A DNA stretch of 64,000 nt. It comes from Chlamydoabsidia padenii. Its lineage: Eukaryota > Mucoromycota > Mucoromycetes > Mucorales > Cunninghamellaceae. This document shows, piece after piece, positions 1-10,578 of this stretch. Below the pieces are notes generated by a model. The model was not told the origin of the DNA, made no database searches, and was given only the letters and a program-made list of their open reading frames with translations. The DNA lies in contig JAIWND010000059.1 in assembly GCA_025330725.1 (NCBI GenBank), forward strand, positions 31,042-95,041, written 5' to 3'. A program made the position numbers and the translations under genes. The stretch's first letter is position 1; the number at the start of each line of letters is the position of its first letter.

Positions 1-70
1 AAAAAGAAAATGGGTTAACTTCACACGGGCTACGTGTTCTCTTTCTTATCTTTGTAAGCAAACACTTTAC

Positions 71-167
71 ATTTGACTTTGCCGAAAGAACCAGTACCAA
101 TAGTTTTGATGATTTGATATTGACCAATTCGAAGTCGTTGTTGTTGTTGTTGTTGATTAGTAGACAT
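71..167 (-). CDS. SNF1: SNF1/AMPK-alpha protein kinase, first exon only (gene continues off the left edge)
   Basis: The exon reads from an ATG at 165-167 on the minus strand and gives 32 codons: a short poly-Gln stretch, then RLRIGQYQIIKTIGTGSFGK, the start of a Ser/Thr kinase domain with the glycine-rich loop GTGSFGKV. The RIGQY..IKT lead-in is typical of the Snf1/AMPK catalytic subunit, the energy and glucose-derepression kinase. The exon stops at 71, followed by a GTAAAG donor. The intron runs off the window with a TTAAC branch-like motif and a pyrimidine tract at its end. Because only the N-lobe tip is visible, another CAMK-like kinase cannot be excluded. Confidence 0.7.
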
Positions 168-215
168 GTTTTGAATCACTTGGTTTATAAAAAAAAAAAA
201 AGAAGTGTGTTGATG

Positions 216-283
<68 letters not shown>
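216..283. repeat. A68 homopolymer
   Basis: An uninterrupted run of 68 A on the plus strand lies between the SNF1 start and the CPSF30 stop. On the minus strand, on which both genes are read, it is poly(dT) about 50 bp upstream of the SNF1 ATG. It could be a nucleosome-depleting promoter tract. Its exact length is unreliable in any assembly. Confidence 0.9.
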
Positions 284-286
<3 letters not shown>

Positions 287-398
287 TCTCACATTTCGGA
301 CTTTTGATCCAACGAGAATAAGAGCATACTGACGGCCCACATGATTGGTCTACTCTGTTACAACATAATAAGTGTCTTTTATTGATATATATTCTATT

Positions 399-611
399 CT
401 AAGGATTAGATCGGCCGTTGGGACATTTGTTTGCATAATGACCTTGTTCGCCACACTTGTAACAGGTGACATCTTCCAATTTTCGGTAAGGAGTTCGTTG
501 CCTATTATTATCATTGGTTGAGAACCTTGGTTGTTGTTGTTGTTGTTGTTGTTGCCCAAAGAATGGTTGCTGCTGTACATGATAAGAGTGTTGCTGTGGT
601 TGTTGATATGT

Positions 612-643
<32 letters not shown>

Positions 644-1343
644 GGTGGTGTGACTCGTCATTATTGCTTACGAGTGGTAGTTCGTATTTAGGATGTCCAT
701 TAGTGCAATTCAATCCATCAGGGCAAAAGCCTGTTAAATAGTTTTGACAAACCATTTTGCGTACGTGTTTATGCCGGCAATGAGGTCCTAGAAAACAAAA
801 ATAATCAGTCAATGACACTTGTTTTTTTTTTTATAGGATGGTGTTTCAAACCTTACCATGTTTACAAAACCCTCGAGCATACCAAGGACACTCTTTTTGT
901 TTGCTTTCAGGATCTATATGTAGATACATACATTCATCACCGTTACAACATTCACCATATTTCGAATAAAACCAACATTCAGGCATTTTCTTCATATTAA
1001 AGACATGAAGAAATTCACACCGATCACCTTTCTTGCACAATCCTCTTAACCAATGTTTACAGACCACAAGTTTATCCTGATCGGAATCCTTGTGTTTAAA
1101 TGGGCAGCGACCGCCTTTAGTACAAGTGCCTTTAAGGAAATATTTACAGACTGGTTCATCTATTTTTAACAAAAGAGAGATCAGAGATGGGCCAGTGCAA
1201 TAGAAAAAGAAGTTCATTGTTGTTTTCTTACCTTCACGCTTATTGAAGCTATCCAAATCCAAACCTAGCTCTTCTTTTATAAAGTCTTCAAAGTCAAACT
1301 TGATATTGGTGCGGTCAATATATTGTATAGGGGATACAAGCAT
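399..1343 (-). CDS. YTH1: CPSF30/Yth1-type CCCH zinc-finger subunit of the mRNA 3'-end processing complex
   Basis: Model: complement(399..787, 857..1159, 1232..1343), all GT..AG junctions in frame. The product has five CCCH zinc fingers in tandem (from CKYFLKGTCTKGGRC through CQNYLTGFCPDGLNC), then a His/Gln-rich linker and a C-terminal CCHC knuckle (CYKCGEQGHYANKC), which is the CPSF4/CPSF30 layout. Yeast Yth1 lacks the knuckle; metazoan and many fungal forms carry it. The protein binds AAUAAA-region RNA in the nuclear cleavage and polyadenylation factor. The start chosen (ATGCTTGTATCC at 1341-1343) gives the short acidic N-terminus (IKFDFEDF) usual for the family. A GTGAGT donor near 1507 and TTTAAG acceptor near 1360 suggest a spliced 5' UTR. 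Confidence 0.9.
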
Positions 1344-1518
1344 GTCAAACAAACGGTGGGAGCCCTTAAAGAAAAAATGAAAAAATGAACGTCCATCATA
1401 ATAAAACACAGCCTTGAGTAACTTGAATTTTTCGTCGAATGAGCGGAGAATAAAATGTCAGTTAGCGTTTTGCGGAAGAAGATATGATGTGTAACTTTTC
1501 AACTCACCTTCTAAGAGA

Positions 1519-1541
1519 CCCATCTCGCCTCAGAGGATGGG
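1519..1541 (-). other. Hairpin spanning the Fanzor stop codon (candidate guide-RNA 3' scaffold)
   Basis: CCCATC (1519-1524) and GATGGG (1536-1541) are perfect reverse complements enclosing an 11-nt loop that contains the TGA stop of the Fanzor reading frame. In TnpB and Fanzor loci the guide RNA commonly overlaps or follows the 3' end of the nuclease gene and the element's end. Placement fits that rule; function is inferred. Confidence 0.35.
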
Positions 1542-4500
1542 GAGCCGAGTGTTCCCATACCAGGAAGGACGCGACCCAAAAAGATGTTTAGCTAATACAT
1601 TATCTGTTGTTGTTGTTGATGTTGAGAAAGCAGGATACGCCACATTTGTGGCAGCCAGATGTATACCAATTTTAATGATGTTAATGGCAGCATTTGCATC
1701 TCGACCACGAAATGAGTATCCATGCTTTCTTCCAAAGCAATCGGGGTTGATACAATGGATGACACCAAGGTTGGAGCGACCGTTCCGACGCTTTGGATGC
1801 TGGACACGACTATCACAAAGGCAGCATAGTTTGGATGACAAGTATTTGTTTGTGTCGATCAATTTTGTATGTAATTTCGAATACAATGCCATTTGTAGCC
1901 GGTCCGTACTTCTTCTTTTTTGCCCATGGATTCTTGAACCAAAACCACGACCAGCATCGCCATAATAAATGGTGATGGGTGCAGTGATTTTTTTTCCTTT
2001 CCCTTTCCCTTTTTTAGCCGTAGCAGGAGCAGCAAGGGAAGCAGAAGTAGTAGCACAAGCAGCACTAGCAGAAGAGAAAGCAGAAGCAGAAGAAGAAGAG
2101 GAAGAGGAAGAAGGAGCAGCCTTTATGATCTGATTAGCGACGGTGGTGTACGCCTTGTCACGAAAAGGCAGCACACCGTTCTTTATCTTCTTCATCCAGG
2201 ACGATTGGTGATAAAATTGTGTCGAAATGTCTCTTGATTGCTTGTTATAGAAGAGTTTATCAATGAGCACCTCACATACATTGTCGGTTTTGATTTTTTT
2301 TTCCCAGTTCCGACAAATGTTTTTCCACCACCAAGACATTATCGTTCTTTTTCTTTTCACCTTGCAGCTTGATTCGGTTTTGCAAGGTCCGGGCTTTACT
2401 GCTAATGGACTTGGCCGATATTTTTTTCTTGACAATCTTCAAAACTTTTTTTCTTGCATCTTTATTGTTGTCGAGATGTTGTTCCAAAGCTGCATACTTG
2501 TTAGAAAGTAAGAGGTACGTCCCTGCTTGTTCCGAGTTCATAATCACCGCCGACGCCATGGTCTTGACACCAGGATCGACGCCAATATAATTGCTTCCAA
2601 CTCGTAGGTAGCCATCAACAGTAGGTTCACAAGAAGAAGTAGTATCAACGGATTTTTTTTACCATTGATGTTGTTGTAGATCACCGCTTTCTTCTTCTTA
2701 GCTACATCAATGTCACCATATACATCAATAACTTGACGGTATATGCGATTCAAAGATGCTTTGTTGATTTTCCGCTTTTCGATACTTGCTTTTTTATCTT
2801 CCATGAGCTGACTGCTGGGTGATTCACGGAAAGACTTGACAATGTTGAAAATCTGTTGATTATTGTCTTTGATAGTCTTTTGCAAACAAGATACGGACGC
2901 CTTGATACCTTTCAGTCGTGCATAAAGGTTGTTGGTTTCTTGTTTCAAAGCGGCTATGTCGTCCCAGTCTTTTTGTTTGTCAGCTTGCTGTCGATGTGCT
3001 TTTTGATCAACCGTCTAAGAAGCAAACGAATGAGAAGATTCCTTTTTGTTATAAGTCACTTGAAGATGGATGACGCCAGAAGATGTAATGATGATCTTAT
3101 TATTGAATTCAACATTTCTTTTGGCACACAATCCTTCAACCTCTTGCATATCAATACCTGTTTCGAAAATGGCTGCAGGATTCGGAGGAGGCCATTTTCA
3201 AACTTGTAATCGAATCGTCTTGTCTGGTTTTTAATATGCTTGTATTTTTCTTGTTCGAGTCGTCAACACATCGGGTGAATGTATAAAGACCATGGAGATT
3301 GATATGGAGAGCATGTAGTGTGCCCAGAGAAGGTTCAGGTGTCATTTTACGTGAGTATCGACCATAACCAGTGGATTGCAGCACCGCGTTACACATATCG
3401 ATAGTGTGAAGGTTTACCAATACATGACTATCAATCTCGGCTTCATTCACTTCTTGTAAAACAAAACGCCGAAAGAATGTAAAAACCTTGACGATGGGAG
3501 CAGTTGACTGTTCGTTTATTGCTGGGAAGGTATCCATAATTTCCTCTTGCGTGAGCGGATCGTCATTTGGTTTTTATCGTAGGTGTTTCATCAAAAATCC
3601 ACATAAACGATTGATCATCGCTGCGCTGGGACAATGCTGAAGATCTGAGGTAGGCGCCGAGGTAGTATCCATTACTTCATCATTCATTGTTTCAGTAGAA
3701 GGATTGTCTTGTTCAATACGAGCATTCTCTTTTTCAATAAGAATATGTTCTTTTCTCATGTTTGCGATTTTGGCTTTCAGATCATTGAGTTCGGTTTCGA
3801 GATTTTCCTCCTTGGTTCTTTCATACAGGATTTTTTTCTCATGGTGAGCTTTTGGTGTAGGTCGTCCAAATTTTTTTGTGTTTCCAGAGCAGCAATTCCA
3901 GTTGTCTCCGATCAACCATAAGTTTTAGTATTTAAGACTTCTTTCCAGCAGGATTCTTGGTTTTTTTTCGAGTGAGCACTAAAAAAAAAAAAAAAGAGTA
4001 ACATCAGTACTTTAATTATCTTCATTATAGAATCAGTTGGTTTTCTTTTATTTACCCGCTAATTCTGTCATAGTATGATTTTTCTCATTCTGGACACAGA
4101 TTTATCCGTAACAGCAAAGTAATAGCCTTTTTAATAACATAGTTCACCCGTTTGTCTGCGTGCATATTTATAATGTTAATTGCCATTATCGTGAATTGAG
4201 GAAGAATTAATGGATAATACCCATCAGGTAAGTCGTTTAAAAAGCGTGAATCAAAGTCTTTGTATGGAAGTATCAACTCTTCATTGGTAACTTTTAAAGA
4301 TGACATCCCCATGGAAAAAATGACATTTGAGAGGAAGACGTAGACATTTCAGTGGAAAAGTTGACATTTGAGAAGATGACGCTTCATCATGCACTGCGCA
4401 GTCCTTTCGTTGTTTTGCACCATAATACTTGTCAAAGAGATGTTCAAGATGTCGATTTGTAAATGTATCCAATAGTTTTCTTTTTTGAGAATCCGTTCGT

Positions 4501-4841
4501 GTTTTCATATTCATTAGTCTGTCCTTCATGTCCCGGTTGATGTGAGACAGTTTTTTTTCGCATTTTTGTCGGAGATGGGAAGATGGTACAATGTCAGTAA
4601 CAAATGAATAAGAAGAATGGCTGTCCAAAATATAACAAAGATACATTAGCTGTCTTTAATAATATATAATTTGATGGATTTACCTGTCAAGGTAGGACTG
4701 TGCGATCAGGGGTACCATGATTGACATCTCGTATACTACATCAGAAACAGTCTTCATCACATCCAAGTATCTTTCTCGCCATTTTGGTCTTCTAATTTTC
4801 GTATTTTTCTTGATGGTCTTCACACCTTGGTTTACCTTCAT
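1530..4841 (-). pseudogene. Decayed Fanzor (eukaryotic TnpB-like RNA-guided nuclease) gene
   Basis: Pieces in order along the minus strand: 4684-4841 joined by an intron to a segment starting at 4653; a coiled-coil piece 3574-3915; 3151-3537; 2660-3050; 2300-2655; and 1530-2300. The last three carry a RuvC nuclease: RuvC-I YIGVDPGVKTMASAV near 2560-2600; a YYGDAGRGFGSR segment near 1950 in the RuvC-II position; a zinc ribbon CCLC...CINPDC; and RuvC-III GRDANAAINI near 1690. This order is the TnpB/Fanzor signature. Breaks: in-frame TAA near 3576, frame changes near 3180, in the A8 run at 2655-2662 and the A9 run at 2294-2302, and a TAG near 3016 that could be a short intron acceptor. A Ser/Ala/Lys-rich insert lies between RuvC-I and RuvC-II. 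The N-terminal assignment (3574-4841) rests on strand order and style and is less certain. Two breaks in homopolymers could be assembly errors, so the copy may be less dead than it looks. Confidence 0.72.
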
Positions 4842-4896
4842 TCGCTTGTTTCCTCTTAATTTTGGCTGGTCATCTGATTGCTTTCTTGGGTGAGGT

Positions 4897-5266
4897 TACT
4901 TCATCATATACTGCATCAACGTTTTCTGCTACAAACTTTCGCCATTTCACCTCCAGTGCAGAATAATATTTGACACAGAAGTCCGTCATACTATCTGCAG
5001 TCGTAGTTGGTGGCACATCTGCATGTGAAAGAATGACCAGTAAGTAAATTTATATATACTTACTCACTCTCCTTTTTACCTCCATCTTCCAGCTTCCCGT
5101 TGTATTCATTCCACAAGGCTGCGGATTTTTTATAAACTAAACGAAAACGAGGTTTCTGTTGATCCTCCTTGTATCTTTCCAATATGACTTCTTTACTTGT
5201 GGGGATGTTTTTGTAGGATTTGACAACTTTCTTCGGCTGTTCCTCCAGTCGGTCCTTGAATGCCAT
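4897..5266 (-). CDS. Short two-exon ORF upstream of the Fanzor locus, function unknown
   Basis: An ATG at 5264-5266 opens a Lys/Glu-rich frame to a GTGAGT donor at 5067; the second exon starts at 5018 after CACATGCAG and continues in frame to about 4897 (segment TDFCVKYYSALEVKWRKFVA, then a stop). The total is about 110 residues, hydrophilic, with no signal peptide or membrane segment. I do not recognise it. It may be a 5' exon of the Fanzor-bearing element, because it lies on the same strand and is separated from the next Fanzor-like exon by under 60 bp, or an independent relic. Confidence 0.35.
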
Positions 5267-5279
5267 TTTGATGAAATGA

Positions 5280-6236
5280 TCACATCGTCCTGTATACTGG
5301 AATGATTATAAAAACTTCGTCCATCGTCCATCCTCAGGTGGAGGGATAGAGTGAGATGTATTTGACGGGGCAGCGTCTTCATCCATATGTATATATATAA
5401 AGTAGAAGGAAGTGGTAGAGAGAGTTTGTTTTTTTAAAAAAAACAAGAGTCAATCATGTTTTATATATATTTACTGATGCCGGATGTGACCCCTTTTTTT
5501 TCTTATCCTATTTGAACATAATCATTGATATATATATAATAGCAATGTGGATTTGATAAATGGCATCTTCGCTTTGTACTCTACTTGACTCTTTCCATTT
5601 ATTAGTGACACGACGATTCTAATCAACATGGAATCTTGACCGATTGTAACTCGAACATGTGAAAAAGTGGAGTAAAAGCAAGCACACATGGTGTTTCTTC
5701 CTTTTTTTTTTTCTATATATTTTTTAATAAAACACATCATCTTTTCTTGATCCCTTGCTCGTTGATATTGTCACTCGCAATTAGACTGTTGTGTAGTTTA
5801 GTTAATACAGATGAAGAAAAAAAAAAGTAACAGGGACATGATTGTGAGGAAACGTAATTAAAGTTTTAGAGAAGAGGTGGTGCACGGACATTGTGTAACA
5901 ATGATCGATAAAGAGGATGATCAAGATGGGAATACAGTCAAGGGTAATAGATAGATAAATACATACACTAGTAAAGATTTTTTCCCATTCAAATAGAAAC
6001 AATAGCACCACCATCCATCAATAAGAAAAACATGACCTTCTTCATCGAAACAATAGGATTTGACACCAAGCGGGATATTAACATTATACAGGTTCAGGAA
6101 TCACTTTTTACTTCTCTTTCGCTTGTTTCTTCTTCTTTACCTTTTTCTCACTTTTAAGATTGATACTAAACATCACTGTTTTTCTCTTTCTTGTTTTTTC
6201 TTTTGACACGTCTCTGCCGTTTTCGAAGAGCGGAAA
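5280..6236. other. AT-rich stretch without a recognisable gene
   Basis: Several TATATATA runs, T and A homopolymers, and only short ORFs in unrelated frames. No protein motif, RNA gene or terminal repeat was recognised. Confidence 0.6.
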
Positions 6237-6311
6237 TCAAACTTTGATTGTGGCCATCAGGTAAAAGAAAAAAAAGAAAAAAGAGTATTTGTACAACCTG
6301 TCACTCACGTA

Positions 6312-6842
6312 TGGTGTTGGTAATGATATAGCCGGCGGTAATGGTTTTTCCATCAAGATCTCCAATAGGTGCCATTCCTTATCGTCGGTAATGGTGCTGA
6401 CAATTACATTGTCGGCCGTGGCGGGTTTTTCGGTGAAAACCCATATTTGGTGCCTCAGTCTGCGCAAATATAGACTCGAAGGTAGCCAACACCTGACAGC
6501 CAACATTTTACGATTGGCTTTGAAAAACTGTCGATTTCTACAACACTTAGAAATCCGTCAAGTCAACCGGGTGTACCTTTGGCTGAAGGTGGCGATCAAG
6601 AAGACTGTCAAGTTCCCAATGACAATGGTGGTAATATCAGGACAATTTTGGTGGAGAACTTACATCTATACAACTCCACGCTTGACAACATTGCCTATTA
6701 TTGTACTTTGTTGTCATGTCTTGGTTTGATTCACACTGGTGGTGGCAATGAAGTAGTCGGCGGTGGAGGTTTTTGCATCAAGATCTCCAATTGGTGCCAT
6801 TGCTTATCTGTCGGTCATGGTGTTGGGGATTGGGATGATTAA
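6312..6842 (+). pseudogene. LRR/F-box-like gene fragment flanked by ~85-bp repeats
   Basis: Around 6490-6560 the plus strand reads LRLALKNCRFLQHLEIRQV, the cadence of a leucine-rich repeat of the F-box/LRR type. The frame then changes and continues as an acidic Asn-rich segment followed by an ENLHLYNSTLDNIA-type repeat to 6842. Two similar ~85-bp blocks, 6312-6398 and 6738-6822, both containing CATCAAGATCTCCAAT, bracket the fragment, and a weaker third copy lies at 6392-6465. There is no start codon or complete frame. I read it as a broken piece of a repeat-type gene; the LRR call is by pattern only. Confidence 0.35.
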
Positions 6843-7486
6843 AATATAAAGAATAAAGGAATAAAAAAACATAGTGTATCTAAAAAGTAGAAAGGCTAGT
6901 GAGTACGATGGGATTCTTTTATACTTTATTGACATTGCTTGTTCCGTGAACTGCAACATTGTTATAAATAAAAAATCATACTCTCTGTAAATATAATGGT
7001 AACTGGGAATGTTATATAGACAAGGAATAATACATGGGTTTCACCTACAGGGAGGATATTAACCTAGAATGGATGACTTCTTCTTTGTTTTATTAACTAA
7101 GGTTTGTTTCTAATCGGAATTCAGTTGAAAACTATTGATGATGGAGATGGCCAGTCTATACATCTGAGTCAATGGTAAAATCAATCCATGCAAACATGTC
7201 AAGCGGGACTTTAATTGAAAGACCGCTTTCTCTCTTCTGGTTTTACTACCCACCATTTCATGATACGGCATTGCCCCCTACCAGTCTATTCCGCATGACT
7301 TTTTTTTCAAGTGGATTTCATAGTGTAAAGTGGACTCTCCGAGGACGTTTAAAACAGTTAAAATGGAGCATTTTTATTGGCCAAATAATAAGGTCAAAGA
7401 AGCGGACGGAAACGTCCGCCAAGAATAGTACTTAATAAAGGCATTTGTTATTACAAAAAAATAAAAAAATAAAGGCATTTGTGTTT
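6843..7486. other. Intergenic, nothing recognised
   Basis: AT-rich DNA with one 87-codon plus-strand ORF (7172-7435) that has no motif I recognise. It lies downstream of the LRR-like fragment and of the 3' end of the MULE pseudogene. Confidence 0.5.
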
Positions 7487-9801
7487 TTACATTGTAACGG
7501 ATTTAGCCAAATTGTCGGGATTGGCGCCTTGTTGGTTGTTGGTGGGTTGTTGGATTGACACTTGTACATGTTGCAGCTGGACAATGTCAGGGAACAAGAT
7601 GAGGTGCACCCTGTTCACCAAAAACATGTGCTTGCATCTTGTTGCTCCTCGGGCAAAGGAAAAGCAGGTGCACGAAACCATTGAGTTTTCATTTTCACTC
7701 AATGTGATGGTGTACACCAATTCGATTTCCAAGTTAAATGATTTGACCTTGATGATACCAGGTTCTTCATCATCAACCATCGCCCTGACTTCGTCATCTA
7801 TGTAAAAAAAATATTCAATGTTACTGCCCTTTTTTTTGGGGGGGGGGTATGCTGCCCCTTTTTATCTTCCTTTTCATTACCGGTAACTGCATTCGCCCTT
7901 CTTCTTTTTTTTCGACGGCAGTGAGAACATCGCTCCGGAAAAGAGCACCAGTCTTGATGCAATCTGCCATGAAGTCTGGCACGACCATCTCAAAAAGTAT
8001 ATACACTAGGACATCCACGCGCTGAGTCCTCAAATTGCGCAGATAAACCTCCTTCAACCCATGATACCACGCTTTAACGTAATTATTGGTCTTTCTGTCA
8101 TAGTCGCATTACCGTAAACAGCACGATTTCAAGTTTAAAAACGTTTTTATTATTAACATCAACAGTCGCAACAACATAACAGGGTATAATATTCTACAGG
8201 TTCCTTGTATCTATACTACAATCACCATCACCATCCATGCCACCTAAGGACTTACCTTTCTCCAAGCCAATGACCACTTGTCTTTTTTCCAAGATATTCC
8301 CGGTTGAAGTAAACAACCAGGGCAGACCCATCCCACACATCATCAGCTACACCATTGCATCCTTCGAATTCCCGACAAGCTTCTTCAAATGCATCACTGG
8401 TTTGGGAAACCATCACCGCAATCATTTGTCGAAGTACGTCGTCACGGTAAGCCTTGCGTTCCGTTGCTGTTGGTGCTGTTGATCCACGCGCGATGACCTT
8501 CACCTTCTTGACGATGTTTTCCCTCCAGGCTTTAATATATGCCATTGGCAAATTACAATTTACGTGTCATCACCAAACGCAGTCTTGATACCAGCGATTT
8601 CAGCATCCGAGTTGTCGATCATCACTTGACAAGGAGTGTAGCCATGGTCTTGTCGAAGCCACTGAAGCCAGAATTGCACAGAGTAAGAAGACGCATGATT
8701 GATGACCATAAAATCAACGGGTTGCCCTTTACCAATCTCAGATGATCGTACCACCAAGGTATAGAGATAGCAGAAGTTCCTTGGGTTAGTGACGCAGGTC
8801 TTGTGTGTGGAGTCCAAGCATACAATCCTACCATCCTTTCGTAAACACTATACCCAAAAAAATAAAGAGTCAACAGTAATATACCACCTTGTTCCTTCGT
8901 CTTTTTTTTCCCCATATACTTGCGTTCATTTGCCATTGAGAGCAGAAAGCAAAGGCAAACATCCCATCGTCCATCGTCTCCATATTTTTCGTAAAGCAAT
9001 AACCACCAGATTGGACGATCTTTTCCTTCCATATTATCAAACTTTTCGCCAGATCAGTATCGAGTTGAGACTTGGATTTCATCGTCTTGTTCATCTGGTA
9101 ATACACCGACTGATAGGTGAGACGTATTGATTCTTCGATGTTCGCATTTCCCCCCATTTCCATAATCAATGCCAGCTGATTGGCATCCTGGCGTAAGAGA
9201 TGTTCAATGCTGATCCAGGTCATCTTGTTTTCAATTAATTGCTGAAGAGCCAAACGAGCATCTCGACTTATGGGCGCTGAGGCCATGTCCTGGACGCTTC
9301 CGGGTGTATGTCCAGTGTGTCCCCAATGGTATTCGATAGTAGCTTCCGTGGGGTCTTCTTTGGGGACCAACATCTTCAAGTACGCTTCACATTAACAGGA
9401 AATCGAATCATGAGTACGAACAGAGCTGGTGGACGGTTTAGACGCTCCAACTAGGTGGAAACAATAAGTCTATAAAAAAGTACACATTATTGGTTAGATG
9501 AATATATATTATACGGACACTTACTTCTCTATAACGTAGTGCATATTTTGAGTGCTAGTTCGATAATTGCACCATGGTAAGGTGTTCCATCGTGATTGCC
9601 AAACCTCTGAAGGAATACAACATTAGCCTTGCGAGTAGGTCCACTTGTTTTGTCGTATAAGGAGAAGTTGCACCTTTGTTCTTCTCTTTTACGGAAGGCA
9701 TCGAAATCACGACGAGGCATGGTAAACTTGGTGGGTTCTTCGCGTGTTGAGAAAACTTCATGGAAAGGCTCCACAGTACCGGTCGTGCGTCTATTCAACA
9801 A
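7487..9801 (-). pseudogene. MULE (Mutator-like) transposase with SWIM zinc finger, broken
   Basis: Read on the minus strand: an N-terminal basic region (9529-9801), a central part (8870-9379) with DDGMFAFAF and then CLDSTHKTC near 8810, a segment VMIDNSDAEIAGIK near 8600 that gives the second transposase acidic residue, a CQWHI/KAW motif near 8540 (usual MULE C..H helix), a helical region (8252-8500), 7821-8057, and a terminal SWIM motif SCTCFSFARG...RCKHMF (7620-7690). This is the MULE domain order. A TAA followed by a one-base shift occurs at the CQWHI motif near 8540-8565, so the copy is disabled even though some gaps (for example 9380-9528, 8820-8869) look like introns. No terminal inverted repeats were found by eye. 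Confidence 0.65.
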
Positions 9802-10229
9802 AGTAAAGGCGGATTGGATAATTGACCCTTTTTTTATATATAAAAAGAGGAAGGATGAAAGGAAGAAAAGTTTGTTTTTTCAATGATTTAAAGCGGCAGG
9901 GCAAAAAGCCACAGGGTCAAGTCTATCGGGATTCGAATCCTTGTTTTACTCAAAATTAAATTTACGCCACAGCCTTGGTGCCGGATCAGCAAACCTCACA
10001 ACAACGGGCTTTGAAAAATATACGAAGTCGAAGTCGTCAGTCGGACATCACAACCCAAGACGCCGAAAAATTTACACTCCGTATGCGGCTGTTTCAGACT
10101 CCCAAATTCCACTATCACTTTTTGGGCTTTGTGTTTTCCTCCCTCATTTAATTTTGTCTGTGGGTATAAAATCTATTTTGGCTTTGATTGTTTTATCTCT
10201 CTTCTTTATACAAAAAGAAAACAAAAAAC
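9802..10229. promoter_or_regulatory. Upstream region of the amine-oxidase-like gene
   Basis: 428 bp between the MULE pseudogene and the ATG at 10230. It contains a CT-rich stretch (about 10140-10210) just before the start, as is common in fungal promoters and 5' UTRs, and a GGGATTCGAATCC motif at about 9928-9940 resembling a tRNA T-arm, but no full cloverleaf. No TATA box is convincing. Confidence 0.4.
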
Positions 10230-10508
10230 ATGACCGAACGAACAGAAGAAAAAATCGTCAAAGTAGCAGTTATAGGATCAGGATTGGCAGGACTATCAGC
10301 CGCCTACCTCTTGACAAAAGGGGTGTCTACAGATAATGAAAACAATGTGAAATTCCAAGTTCATTTATTTGAGAAAAACAATATGATCGGGATGGATGCT
10401 GCCTCTATATCTATAGGATCCGAAGACAAAAATGTTCGAATTGATGTGAGTAAGAAGAAGTGATATGTGTAGAACAATGGTGTACTGATTGAATCATTTT
10501 ATCATTTC

Positions 10509-10578
<70 letters not shown>

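Noticed and set aside
114..332. Plus-strand ORF with a poly-Lys run
   Set aside because: It is a translation of the A68 homopolymer, antisense to the SNF1 first exon.
1537..1965. Plus-strand ORF opposite the Fanzor C-terminus
   Set aside because: Antisense shadow of the zinc-ribbon region; no motif of its own.
9890..9960. tRNA gene suggested by GGGATTCGAATCC
   Set aside because: The T-arm-like motif does not have a 5-bp stem, and no D-arm, anticodon arm or acceptor stem can be drawn.
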